From Verrucomicrobiaceae bacterium (GTDB lineage Bacteria; Verrucomicrobiota; Verrucomicrobiia; Verrucomicrobiales; Verrucomicrobiaceae): DNA of 15,513 nt. The DNA lies in assembly GCA_947463285.1 (NCBI GenBank), contig CANHTV010000034.1, positions 1 through 15,513 on the forward strand, in the 5' to 3' direction. A program made the position numbers and the translations under genes. The notes beneath the pieces were generated by a model. That model had not been told where the DNA came from and did no database searches. It worked only from the letters and a program-made list of their open reading frames with translations. Every line of letters starts with the position of its first letter. Position 1 is the stretch's first letter. Positions 1 through 7,326 of the stretch are shown piece by piece.

Positions 1-656
1 CGGTATTGGCCGCTGTGCGCATCCCAGAAGGCGAGATTCTGTGAATCAAAGGCTCCATCCGTGATCACCGGCGCATCCGCCATCGGCGACCAACGCAGGC
101 CATCGGGCGACTTCAGCGCGAGCAGGCCTTTCGGCGAGTTGGAGCGCACAATGGCCTTGTACTTCGCCTCGGCTGCCGCGTTCGGGTTTTCGTCTTTGAA
201 GACCGCCGGATGTCCGCCATCGGGATTCACCTTCCCCATTTTGCCATGCGGGATGACGATATTGTTGGCCTTTGAGCCTTTGAACTCGTGCAAACCCAGC
301 TCCGGCTTCCGCCAATGAATGCCGTCATCGCTTTCGGCATAGCAGGTGAAGAGCGGATGCTCGCCTGTATTGACCTTTCCCGGCGCGGTGACAGTGAGCT
401 GCCAGGACTTGTAATACATGCGGTATTTGTCGCCGTCTTTGAAGATGCTGTGGTAGCCGCTGCCGCTGCCTTCCCACGGTAAATCATGCGTGATGGCGAT
501 CTCCTGCGGCTGCGGATGATGCAAGCGCTGCTCGGCCCTGCCGGTGAGTTTTTCAATGAGGAAGTCATCCACGAACAACTCGCGTCGCGAGCCTATGGCG
601 ATGGGATCGGCGGCAAAGGTAGCAAAGGTAGTAAACAGGAACAGATAGAGCTTCAT
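1..656 (-). CDS. Secreted beta-propeller (GH32/43-like) protein, N-terminal part
   Basis: The frame is open for 218 codons from an ATG at 656 down to the window edge, so the C-terminus is missing. The first ~16 residues (MKLYLFLFTTFATFAA) are a signal peptide, implying export. Residues 24-39 read RRELFVDDFLIEKLTG, a motif I know from planctomycetal and verrucomicrobial secreted proteins often annotated as hypothetical or glycosyl-hydrolase-like. Blocks such as WEGSGSGYHSIFKDG (61-75) and YAESDDGIHWRKPEL (106-120) fit blades of a five-bladed propeller, where sialidase- and GH43-type proteins repeat 'S-DG--W'. Substrate and catalysis cannot be read from this half. The gene is divergent from the ceramidase-like gene, with 72 bp between them. 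The frame call is strong; the family is moderate. Confidence 0.72.
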   Translation of the reverse strand, partial: MKLYLFLFTTFATFAADPIAIGSRRELFVDDFLIEKLTGRAEQRLHHPQPQEIAITHDLPWEGSGSGYHSIFKDGDKYRMYYKSWQLTVTAPGKVNTGEHPLFTCYAESDDGIHWRKPELGLHEFKGSKANNIVIPHGKMGKVNPDGGHPAVFKDENPNAAAEAKYKAIVRSNSPKGLLALKSPDGLRWSPMADAPVITDGAFDSQNLAFWDAHSGQY

Positions 657-728
657 GTGCAGACTACGCGATCACGACGGAGTGTTTGTCCTTTGAAAGT
701 TGATCCCCTAAAGTGTCTTTGAGTGTGA

Positions 729-2156
729 ATGCCCAGCGTTTCCCGAACCGAAGACCCCACACCGCAAAGCCGCTGCCGTTTCGCCTTGAAGTGGTGCGAC
801 ATCAAGCCACCTGCCGACATCTACCACCGCATGTGGGGCGCGGCGAAGCATGAGCGTGCCACCGGCATCCATCGACCTCTGCGGGCCACCGTGACCGTCT
901 TTGCGCCGATAGAAGGCCACGAGCGGCAAATCCTACTCGCGCTCGATCATTGCGTGATGGGAGCCACCGAGCATGCGAACCTCGTCGCGCAGGCCGCGGA
1001 GATCGGCGGAGTGGCGAAGGAGGAGATTCTCATCGTCTTCTCGCACACGCATGGCGCGGGCTTGATGGGCCTCGATCGATCAAATCTTCCCGGCGGCGAC
1101 CTCATTCCGCCGTATTTGCAGTCACTTGGCGAAAAGGCAGGCGCTTTAATCCGCGATGCCATCGCGTCGCTCCAGCCCGCAGGCATCGTGTATGGCCAGG
1201 GCAGATGCTCCCTGGCCTCGCATCGCGATTTTTGGGACGGGAAGCAGTTCGTGTGTGGTCACAATCCCGGCGTTCCTGCCGACGACACCGTCATCGTCGC
1301 CCGCGTGACGGATGATGCGGGCCAAAGGCTCGCCAGCATCGTGAACTACGCCTGCCATCCCACGACGCTCGCGTGGGAAAACACGCTCATCAGCCCCGAC
1401 TACATCGGCGCGATGCGCGAACTCGTTGAACGCGACACCGGCGCTCCCTGTTTGTTCCTGCAAGGTGCCAGCGGCGAACTCGGCCCGCGCGAAGGCTTCG
1501 TCGGCGACACCGCCGTCGCAGATCGAAACGGCCGCGAGCTCGGTTACGCCGCGCTTTCAGCCCTCACGGCCCTTCCCGCCGCCGGAACGACTTTTGTGTA
1601 TGTCGGCCCCGTCGTCTCCGGTGCCACGCTTGGCTCGTGGAAGCATCAAAGCATCGACCTCGCCGAAAAAGCCACCTGGAAGCTCAAGCGCTGGCACGAG
1701 CCGCTGCACTATCGCCCTGGCCAGCCCACGATCGAGCAAACCCAGGGCGAGCTCGATCAATTCCAAACCGACGAAGTCGCCGCCCGCTCAGCTGGCGATG
1801 AAACCCGCACCGCCGACCTCCGAGCCCTGGCCGAACGCAAAACCCGCCTCCTCCATCGCCTCCGCCAGCTCCCACCTGGGGAAACCTATCTCCTCCAAGT
1901 CGTCCTCTGGCATCTCGGCGACGCCATCTGGCTCGGCGTCCAAGGCGAAAGCTACTCCCTACTCCAAACCGAACTTCGCCGCCGCTTCCCCGAAAAAATC
2001 ATTGTCGTTTCGACCATCGTTGCCGACTGGGGTGCAAGCTATCTCCCACCTCGCGAGCTTTACGACACCGGCATCTACCAGGAAACTATCGCCGTCGTCG
2101 CAGCGGGAAGTTTGGAACAGCTTATCGAATCCATTTCCCTGCAAATTCTTTCTTAA
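729..2156 (+). CDS. Neutral/alkaline ceramidase-like amidohydrolase
   Basis: A 475-residue protein resembling the N-terminal catalytic domain of neutral/alkaline non-lysosomal ceramidases, which are zinc amidases. Visible landmarks are SHTHG (105-109) and NYACHPTTL (206-214), which carry the likely zinc-ligand histidines, and FLQGASGELGPRE (243-255), matching the conserved Gly-rich block. The early segment RPLRATVTVF..ALDHCVMG is also typical. It is shorter than full ceramidases (~650 residues or more), lacking the C-terminal Ig-like domain, as is usual in planctomycetal and verrucomicrobial homologues of unknown substrate. No signal peptide is seen, so it may be cytoplasmic or start elsewhere. 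The ATG at 729 is the most upstream; the Shine-Dalgarno is poor, and the next ATG at 831 would remove conserved-looking sequence. Ceramide as substrate is not implied. Confidence 0.8.
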   Translation: MPSVSRTEDPTPQSRCRFALKWCDIKPPADIYHRMWGAAKHERATGIHRPLRATVTVFAPIEGHERQILLALDHCVMGATEHANLVAQAAEIGGVAKEEILIVFSHTHGAGLMGLDRSNLPGGDLIPPYLQSLGEKAGALIRDAIASLQPAGIVYGQGRCSLASHRDFWDGKQFVCGHNPGVPADDTVIVARVTDDAGQRLASIVNYACHPTTLAWENTLISPDYIGAMRELVERDTGAPCLFLQGASGELGPREGFVGDTAVADRNGRELGYAALSALTALPAAGTTFVYVGPVVSGATLGSWKHQSIDLAEKATWKLKRWHEPLHYRPGQPTIEQTQGELDQFQTDEVAARSAGDETRTADLRALAERKTRLLHRLRQLPPGETYLLQVVLWHLGDAIWLGVQGESYSLLQTELRRRFPEKIIVVSTIVADWGASYLPPRELYDTGIYQETIAVVAAGSLEQLIESISLQILS

Positions 2157-2224
2157 CCGCTAATGAGACACTGATATGACGCTAATGGATTTATCAGCGT
2201 TAAATTAGCGTCATATCAGCGGTT
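2155..2224. repeat. Large interrupted palindrome between two genes
   Basis: The arm ctgatatgacgctaat (2171-2186) is repeated in perfect inverted form at 2204-2219 (16 bp, 17-nt loop). A second shell, aaccgct (2155-2161) against agcggtt (2218-2224), flanks it with a 9-nt bulge on the left. The left end overlaps the TAA stop of the ceramidase-like gene. No T-tract follows, so it is not a classic intrinsic terminator. It looks like a REP/MITE-type intergenic palindrome that could also attenuate transcription into the dehydratase gene. Confidence 0.75.
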
Positions 2225-2245
2225 TAAAATCTCTTCTCTCACCTC

Positions 2246-3424
2246 ATGAAAATCACCGCCATTGAAACCCTTGTCTGCCATGCCCGGATGCGAAACTGGG
2301 TGTTTGTCAAAGTCGTCACGGATCAGCCCGGCCTCATCGGCTGGGGGGAGGCGACGCTGGAGTGGCATACGCGGAGCATCGTGGGGGCCATTGAAGACAT
2401 GTCCCACCTGCTCATCGGCGAGGACCCGACGCGGGTGGAATACCTCTGGCAGGTGATGTATCGGCAACACTTTTGGCATGGGCACGGCATCGTGCGGGCC
2501 ACTGCCATCGCGGGCATCGACCTCGCGCTGTGGGACATCGTGGGCAAAGTCGCCAACATGCCGCTCTCGAAGGTGTTTGGCGGTCCGGTGCGGGATTGGG
2601 TGCGCACCTACTGCCACCTCGGTGGCGGGAAGATGGAGGATTTTTATCAAACGCCTGCCGATAACGCGAAACGCTTCGCCGAACTGGCGCAGCAGGCCGT
2701 GGCGGATGGTTACACCGCCTTTAAAAGCATGGCTGTGCCGAGCACGATGCCCATCGAAGGCATGAAACCCGTCCGCGCCGCCGCCGCAGCCGTCGCCGCC
2801 ATGCGTGATGCCGTGGGGCCGGACATCGACATCATGGTCGATTGCCATGCGCGGCCTTCACCGGCCATGGGGCTGAAGTTTGGCAAGGCGCTCGATGATT
2901 TCGGCCTCTACTTCTTCGAGGAGCCCTGCTGGCCGGAGGCCGTCGATGGCCTGGCAAAGATCAACGCCGCGCTCACCACGCCCGTGGCCAGCGGAGAGCG
3001 TGTGACGAACCTGGAGGCCTTCAAAGACATGTTTGAGAAACGCGCCGTCGAGATCTGCCAGCTCGACATCACCCACTGCGGCGGCCTCAGCGCCGCCAAA
3101 CGCATCGCCGCGCTCGCCGAGGCCCATCGCATCGCGTTGGCACCGCACAATCCGCAGGGTCCCGTCAGCACCGCCGCGTCGCTCGAGTTCGGCTTCAGCC
3201 AGCCGAGCTACATCATCTGCGAAACCGTGCACAACGACGTGCCGTGGCGTCAGGACGTGGTCGAGGAAGGCTTCACCATCGAAACCAAAGGCCGCATCGT
3301 CCGCCCAAACACCAAACCCGGCCTCGGCATCACCATCAACGAGGCCGAGGTGAAGAAGCATCCTTTCCAGCAGGAGATCGTCCTGCGCGAGTTCAGCCCC
3401 GATGGTGCGGTGACGGACTGGTGA
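2246..3424 (+). CDS. dgoD: D-galactonate dehydratase-type enzyme (enolase superfamily)
   Basis: A 392-residue member of the mandelate racemase/muconate lactonizing enzyme branch of the enolase superfamily. It follows E. coli DgoD closely from MKIT-I-T through IGWGEATLE, GEDPTRVEYLWQVMYR, AIAGIDLALWDI and GK. The Mg ligands and catalytic residues fall at the same spacing as DgoD D183/H185/E209/E235/H285: D199 and H201 (VDCHAR), E225 (FFEEP), E251 (SGER) and H301 (LAPHNPQGP). It should remove water from a sugar acid to give a 2-keto-3-deoxy acid in the cytoplasm. The region around 124-175 is longer than in DgoD, so the substrate could be another aldonate. The MFS gene begins 4 bp after its stop, so uptake and dehydration are probably one operon. 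Confidence 0.85.
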   Translation: MKITAIETLVCHARMRNWVFVKVVTDQPGLIGWGEATLEWHTRSIVGAIEDMSHLLIGEDPTRVEYLWQVMYRQHFWHGHGIVRATAIAGIDLALWDIVGKVANMPLSKVFGGPVRDWVRTYCHLGGGKMEDFYQTPADNAKRFAELAQQAVADGYTAFKSMAVPSTMPIEGMKPVRAAAAAVAAMRDAVGPDIDIMVDCHARPSPAMGLKFGKALDDFGLYFFEEPCWPEAVDGLAKINAALTTPVASGERVTNLEAFKDMFEKRAVEICQLDITHCGGLSAAKRIAALAEAHRIALAPHNPQGPVSTAASLEFGFSQPSYIICETVHNDVPWRQDVVEEGFTIETKGRIVRPNTKPGLGITINEAEVKKHPFQQEIVLREFSPDGAVTDW

Positions 3425-3428
3425 TCTC

Positions 3429-4661
3429 ATGAAACCCACCCGCACCCGCTTCATCGTCCTGGCCGGGCTCTGCTCGGCGGCGGCGCTCGCGTATTTTGTG
3501 CGAAATGGCGTGGCACCGGCGGAGAGCACGATTCGTGCGGATCTCGGACTCACGAAGGAGCAGTCGGGCATGATGATGAGTGCGTTTTTCTGGCCGTATG
3601 CGCTTTGCCAGATCCCGGCGGCGATGCTGGCGCAGCGGCTCGGGGCACGCTGGGTGCTGGCGATGTATGCGGTGATGTGGTCGCTGGCCACGGCGGGGCT
3701 GGCGCTGGGCGAGTTGGGCTGGATGACCGCTTCGCGGGCCTTCATGGGCGTGGCGCAGGCGGGTCTCGTACCGGTGGGGGTGATGGCGATGTCGCGCTGG
3801 TTTCCAAAGACGGCTCAGGCCTCGGCGGCAGGAGCCTTCAGCGGCTTCATGTCGGTGGGCAGCATCGTGGCGGCTCCGCTGACGGCGTGGTTCGTGATGA
3901 ACGCGGGCTGGCGCTGGATGTTTGTGCTCAATGCAGTGCCCGGTGTGCTGTGGGCGGCGTGGTTCGCATGGTGGTATCGAAACCAGCCGTCGGAGCATCC
4001 GTCCGTAAATGCAGCGGAGCGTGAGTGGATCGAAAAAGATGCCTCAATCGCCCCGGCGACCACCCCTTCGATTCCATGGCGATCTTTGGCGGCGAGTCCC
4101 TCACTCTGGCTGCTCTGCACGCAGCAGTTTTTCCGCGCGGCGGGTTATATTTTCTTCGCGAGCTGGTTCGCCACCTACCTGCAAGAGGCACGTGGCATGA
4201 CGCTGGCAAAGTCCGCGTGGCTCACGACGCTGCCGCTGCTGGCCGATGTGGCTGGCGGCTTCTCCGGCGGGCTCATTTCCGATGCGTTGATGCGCTGGAC
4301 CGACCGCCCGCGTCTCGCCCGCCAGGGCATGGCGATGACGATGCTCCTACTGTGCGCGGCCTTGATCTTTGGCGCGTGGTTTGTGGCCGATCCGGTGCTG
4401 GCAGTGATCATTATCAGCGCGGGCATGTATTGCGCCGGCGCGGTGAACCCGTGCTACTCAGCCACGCTCATGGCCTTCGGCGGACCTCACGCGGGCACTG
4501 TGAGCGCCATCACGAACATGTGCGGCAACTTCGGTGCGGCCTGCTTTCCCATCGTGGTGCCCTGGCTCATCGCTCACGCCGGTGGCTGGGATGCGGTGCT
4601 CGTTGGTTTTGGCACGATCTACATCGTCGCCGCAGGACTATGGCTGCGGGTCAGAGCGTAG
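3429..4661 (+). CDS. MFS transporter, anion:cation symporter (sugar-acid) type
   Basis: A 410-residue inner-membrane protein with about twelve hydrophobic segments. The segment with RADLGLTKEQSGMMMSAFF followed by WPYALCQIPAAMLAQRLGAR is the signature start of the ACS family (hexuronate, galactonate and glucarate symporters), including the TM2-TM3 loop motif. SRAFMGVAQAGLVPVGVMAMSRWFPK is the usual TM4 region. Its start lies 4 bp after the dehydratase stop, so the likely substrate is the aldonate or uronate that enzyme dehydrates; this is inferred from context. The TAG stop (4659-4661) is part of a GTAG hairpin element, so the last codons may have been set by insertion of that element. Family call firm, substrate inferred. 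Confidence 0.85.
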   Translation: MKPTRTRFIVLAGLCSAAALAYFVRNGVAPAESTIRADLGLTKEQSGMMMSAFFWPYALCQIPAAMLAQRLGARWVLAMYAVMWSLATAGLALGELGWMTASRAFMGVAQAGLVPVGVMAMSRWFPKTAQASAAGAFSGFMSVGSIVAAPLTAWFVMNAGWRWMFVLNAVPGVLWAAWFAWWYRNQPSEHPSVNAAEREWIEKDASIAPATTPSIPWRSLAASPSLWLLCTQQFFRAAGYIFFASWFATYLQEARGMTLAKSAWLTTLPLLADVAGGFSGGLISDALMRWTDRPRLARQGMAMTMLLLCAALIFGAWFVADPVLAVIIISAGMYCAGAVNPCYSATLMAFGGPHAGTVSAITNMCGNFGAACFPIVVPWLIAHAGGWDAVLVGFGTIYIVAAGLWLRVRA

Positions 4662-4716
4662 CACGAGTTTTCCAACTCGTGATTCAGGGAGCAACGGGTT
4701 GGAAAACCCGTTCTAC
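4658..4716. repeat. Paired GTAG hairpin (REP/BIME-like) element
   Basis: Two head-to-head hairpins share one design. On the plus strand GTAG (4658-4661) is followed by cacgagtt-ttcc-aactcgtg (4662-4681). On the minus strand GTAG (4716-4713) is followed by aacgggtt-ttcc-aacccgtt (4712-4693 read backwards). Both have perfect 8-bp stems and the same TTCC loop, and differ by paired, compensatory changes at stem positions 1 and 5. The spacer is 11 nt. A 5' GTAG before a hairpin is the hallmark of REP sequences handled by TnpA-REP (RAYT) transposases. The GTAGs contain the TAG stops of both converging genes. It may also act as a bidirectional terminator. Confidence 0.85.
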
Positions 4717-6119
4717 TTCCCGAAGGCCATCACCTGCTTGTCCGTGCGTAGGTAGATGACGCCATCAACAATCGCCGGTGAGGCGAAGACGGAGGCCTTG
4801 AGGTCGTTTCGTGCCAGGACCTTCAGTGTGTCGCTCGTGGCATCCAGGACGACGACGGTGCCGCGCTGAGAGGTGATGTAGATGCGGTCATCGGCGCTGA
4901 CGGCGGAAGCATAGTAGTCGCCCGAGGCATCGACGCGTTCGGCTTGATAAAGGGGGCTGCCGCTTTTGGCATCGTAGGCGCTGGCGAGGCCGCCGCTCTT
5001 CATGGTGAACACGCGGCCATTCGTGGCGATGGGCGATGAGACATACGGCAGGTGCTTGTTTTGCTGCCAGACGACATGCGTGTCCGTGATGTCGCCACTG
5101 CCGCCGGGTTTGATGGCAAAGAGCTGGTTCACGGCATCGGCAAACATGCCACGCATGGTTTCATACTCGGCCTTCGTCACCTTGCCATCCTTGTCGGCGT
5201 CGATCTGCGAGTAGCGATCTTTGATTTTCCCCTTCGGAAACTCTTCCAGCGTCAGCAGACCGTTTTTGTCGGCATCATTGGCCGCTGCAAAGGTCTCATG
5301 CGGCTCCATGAGCACACGATCATCTTCATCACCGCCGACGTTCCAGCTCGAGACGAGCAGCACGCCATCGGCCGCCACGGGGCTGGCATTCGACACCCGT
5401 GCCATGCCGCGCACGGACCAGCGCTGCTTGCCATCTTTGAGATCATAACTGCGTGACCAAAGCGATCCACACACGATGAGTTCCTCCACACCATCATGCA
5501 GCCACACCAACGGCGTCGAAAAGCCGCGCCGGAACTCGCTGCGATCCACCCGCCACACTTCCGCGCCCGTTTTCGCATCGAGAGCGATCATGTAACTGCC
5601 CACATCCTGATCCGCGACGATGATCACCTTTCCATCCGCGAGGATCGGCGAGGCGCTGGTGCCAAACTCGACGACGGGCGCAGGCAGCGGCTTTTTCCAC
5701 AACTCCTTGCCGCTCCAGTCATAGGCCAGCACGCCGTAGCTGCCAAAATACGCGATCAACCTCTCGCCATCTGTGCAGCATGTCGGCGTGGCCGGGCTGC
5801 CGATGCGATGAGCGCCCTCAATCTTCTCCGCTGGAGCTGCCACTCGCCACAACTCACGCCCATCGGCCTTATTGAGGCAAAAGGTGACTAGTTTTCCCTC
5901 GGCAAGCCCCGTGAGTGCGATTTTATCACTCCAAACACAAGGCGACGAATGCCCCTGCGGCACCTCGACCTGCCACTTCATGTTTTTCTCCGCCGAAAAC
6001 TCCACCGGCGGCGATCCCGAGCCGATGCCGAGACCGCCTTCGCCGCGAAATTGAGGCCAGTTCGTGTCGGCGAGGCCGGTGGAAATCAGAATCAGGAAAA
6101 GCGAAGAGAGATACTTCAT
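4713..6119 (-). CDS. Secreted PQQ-repeat beta-propeller protein with EF-hands
   Basis: A 468-residue protein starting MKYLSSLFLILISTGLADTNWPQFRGEGG: a signal peptide followed by the NWPQFRG motif that opens many planctomycetal/verrucomicrobial PQQ-like (BamB-type) propeller proteins. Blade motifs recur (DAKTGAEVWR 181-190, YDAKSGSPLYQ, VLDATSDTLKV). Two consecutive EF-hand loops interrupt the propeller: DADKNGLLTLEE (282-293) and DADKDGKVTKAE (307-318), each with Asp/Asn at the calcium positions. An upstream in-frame start at 6257 would put 46 non-signal residues before the signal peptide, so the ATG at 6119 is chosen. Function is unknown; it is probably a periplasmic scaffold or binding protein rather than a dehydrogenase, since no quinoprotein catalytic motif is visible. 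The stop TAG comes from the GTAG element. Confidence 0.82.
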   Translation of the reverse strand: MKYLSSLFLILISTGLADTNWPQFRGEGGLGIGSGSPPVEFSAEKNMKWQVEVPQGHSSPCVWSDKIALTGLAEGKLVTFCLNKADGRELWRVAAPAEKIEGAHRIGSPATPTCCTDGERLIAYFGSYGVLAYDWSGKELWKKPLPAPVVEFGTSASPILADGKVIIVADQDVGSYMIALDAKTGAEVWRVDRSEFRRGFSTPLVWLHDGVEELIVCGSLWSRSYDLKDGKQRWSVRGMARVSNASPVAADGVLLVSSWNVGGDEDDRVLMEPHETFAAANDADKNGLLTLEEFPKGKIKDRYSQIDADKDGKVTKAEYETMRGMFADAVNQLFAIKPGGSGDITDTHVVWQQNKHLPYVSSPIATNGRVFTMKSGGLASAYDAKSGSPLYQAERVDASGDYYASAVSADDRIYITSQRGTVVVLDATSDTLKVLARNDLKASVFASPAIVDGVIYLRTDKQVMAFGK

Positions 6120-6146
6120 GGCTACGAAACGAGACGTTGAGTGGAG

Positions 6147-6560
6147 ATGATTCAAAAGCTCCTCGTTCTTCTTGTGCTCAGCCTCAGTGCACACGCCAAA
6201 ATTCGTGTCTCCACTGATTTTGAACGCGGAAACGCTGAAGTCGTCTCGCTCGATCAAGCGACGAAGACGCTGCGTATCACACCCAAACTATACGAAGGCC
6301 GTGGCTGGCCGTGCTGGTGGTATTTTCGGCTGGATGGGTTCACGTCGGGCGAAACGCTAACATTGGAAGTGCAGGCTCAGACCAAGCCTTTTAGCGGAGA
6401 CCAGGTGCTCGCCTACTCCTAGTGCCAGCCAAAGCAAGCATGGCTCAGCAGCGATGGCGAAACGTGGACGGCGAGCGAGGCGGGCACGCTCAGCAAAGAC
6501 AAGGTGATGAGTAAAGATCAGCCCCATGCTTGTCAGGGACTCAAGATGATGATTGGTTGA
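6147..6560 (+). pseudogene. Broken remnant of an exported M14-peptidase-like gene
   Basis: A signal peptide (MIQKLLVLLVLSLSAHA) leads into KIRVSTDFERGNAEVVSLDQ and GRGWPCWWYFRLDGF, which I recognise as the N-terminal beta-sandwich region of verrucomicrobial M14 (carboxypeptidase-like) proteins. TAG at 6420-6422 ends the frame after LAYS, but the same frame continues with convincing coding sequence: CQPKQAWLSSDGETWTASEAG and LSKDKVM, up to about 6510. A TGG-to-TAG change (SWCQPKQAW expected) explains the stop. Homology then ends and the frame runs into an unrelated tail that stops at 6558-6560, next to arsR. The peptidase domain is absent. A GTG at 6141 is an alternative start. Pseudogene status is firm; the M14 family call is from memory of related sequences. 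Confidence 0.72.
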
Positions 6561-6564
6561 TGCC

Positions 6565-6900
6565 ATGACTTCTGCACTCAAAGCCCGCATGGAACGCCGT
6601 GTCACGGTAATCAAGGCGCTGGCACATCCTTCACGTCTGGCGATGGCTGAGGCTCTCCAGCAGGGGGAGATGTGCGTGTGTGATCTCCGGGAGCTTGTCG
6701 GAGCGGATCTCTCGACGGTGTCGAAGCATCTGACAGTGATGCGTGACGCAGGGCTGCTGATGATGGAGAAACGCGGACTCAATGTGTATTACCGACTCAA
6801 GTGTCCCTGCCTGATGAGTTTCTTTGAGTGCGTGGACTCACTGGCCGCGCAGCCTACAAAAAGGGCCAAGCGCAATGTAGGCGCGCCAGCGAGCAAGTGA
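6565..6900 (+). CDS. arsR: ArsR-family As(III)-responsive repressor
   Basis: A 111-residue winged-helix repressor of the ArsR/SmtB family. Residues 19-26 (LAHPSRLA) and 34-44 (GEMCVCDLREL) are diagnostic; C37 and C39 form the CVC pair of the classic ArsR metalloid site in helix alpha3. The recognition helix is DLSTVSKHLTVMRDAGLL (48-65), and the wing follows at EKRGLNVYYRL. Three more cysteines near the end (C80, C82, C89; KCPCLMSFFEC) could give a second or alternative thiol site, as in ArsR variants that use C-terminal cysteines. The ATG at 6565 is preferred over a TTG at 6553. It starts 4 bp after the pseudogene frame ends. It probably represses the promoter downstream of itself and frees it when As(III) binds. 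Confidence 0.92.
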   Translation: MTSALKARMERRVTVIKALAHPSRLAMAEALQQGEMCVCDLRELVGADLSTVSKHLTVMRDAGLLMMEKRGLNVYYRLKCPCLMSFFECVDSLAAQPTKRAKRNVGAPASK

Positions 6901-6934
6901 GGACCATTGGCTGGCAAACCTACCAAACAAAGAC

Positions 6935-6962
6935 TTTACTTGGCCATTTCGCCAAATAAACT
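6935..6962 (+). promoter_or_regulatory. Candidate arsD promoter with operator in the spacer
   Basis: In the 93-bp gap between arsR and arsD, TTTACT (6935-6940) and TAAACT (6957-6962) can serve as -35 and -10 boxes (4 of 6 matches each) separated by 16 bp. An inverted repeat ttggc-catttc-gccaa (6940-6955) fills that spacer, where a repressor dimer would block RNA polymerase. I infer an ArsR operator. No second copy was seen upstream of arsR, where the pseudogene tail lies. Confidence 0.5.
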
Positions 6963-6993
6963 CATTCACAAATCAACCCCATTCTGACCAGCC

Positions 6994-7326
6994 ATGAAAG
7001 CCATCCAAGTCTATGATCCACCCATGTGCTGCTCTACTGGCATCTGCGGCACGGATATTGATCCTGATCTCGTCAACTTTGCCGCGATGCTTTCCCAGCT
7101 GGGTAGTCATGGCATCAAGATTGAGCGCTATAACCTGGGCCAGCAGCCGATGGCCTTTGTGCAAAACCCTGCGGTGAAAGCCTTGCTCGACAAAGAAGGC
7201 GCCGAGGTGCTGCCACTCATTTTCTGGGATGGTGAGGTCCATCTCAAAGGGCGCTACCCAACCAAGGACGAGCGCCCGCATTGGTTTCGCGTCGCATTAG
7301 GGAAAGAAGAAGGAGGCGAGTCATGA
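6994..7326 (+). CDS. arsD: ArsD arsenite metallochaperone
   Basis: A 110-residue protein that matches E. coli ArsD almost throughout: VYDPPMCCSTGICGTDIDPDL, then RYNLGQQPMAFVQNPAVKALL and GRYP. C12, C13 and C18 are the three cysteines that bind As(III) and pass it to ArsA. The fold is thioredoxin-like and cytoplasmic. Its stop TGA overlaps the arsA ATG (ATGA at 7323-7326), implying coupled translation of the chaperone and its client ATPase. The vicinal pair C119/C120 of plasmid R773 ArsD is absent; that pair is not needed for chaperone activity. Confidence 0.95.
   Translation: MKAIQVYDPPMCCSTGICGTDIDPDLVNFAAMLSQLGSHGIKIERYNLGQQPMAFVQNPAVKALLDKEGAEVLPLIFWDGEVHLKGRYPTKDERPHWFRVALGKEEGGES

Noticed and set aside
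611..632. Repeated ctacctttg units in the signal peptide of the first gene
   Set aside because: Two short copies encoding TFATFA; likely chance or codon repetition in a hydrophobic segment.
2858..3998. Long minus-strand open frames opposite the dehydratase and MFS genes
   Set aside because: They are Arg/His/Ala-rich shadows of the two clearly conserved plus-strand genes.
6120..6257. Upstream extension of the PQQ/EF-hand gene to 6257
   Set aside because: It would put 46 residues before a clear signal peptide and overlap the divergent M14-like gene.
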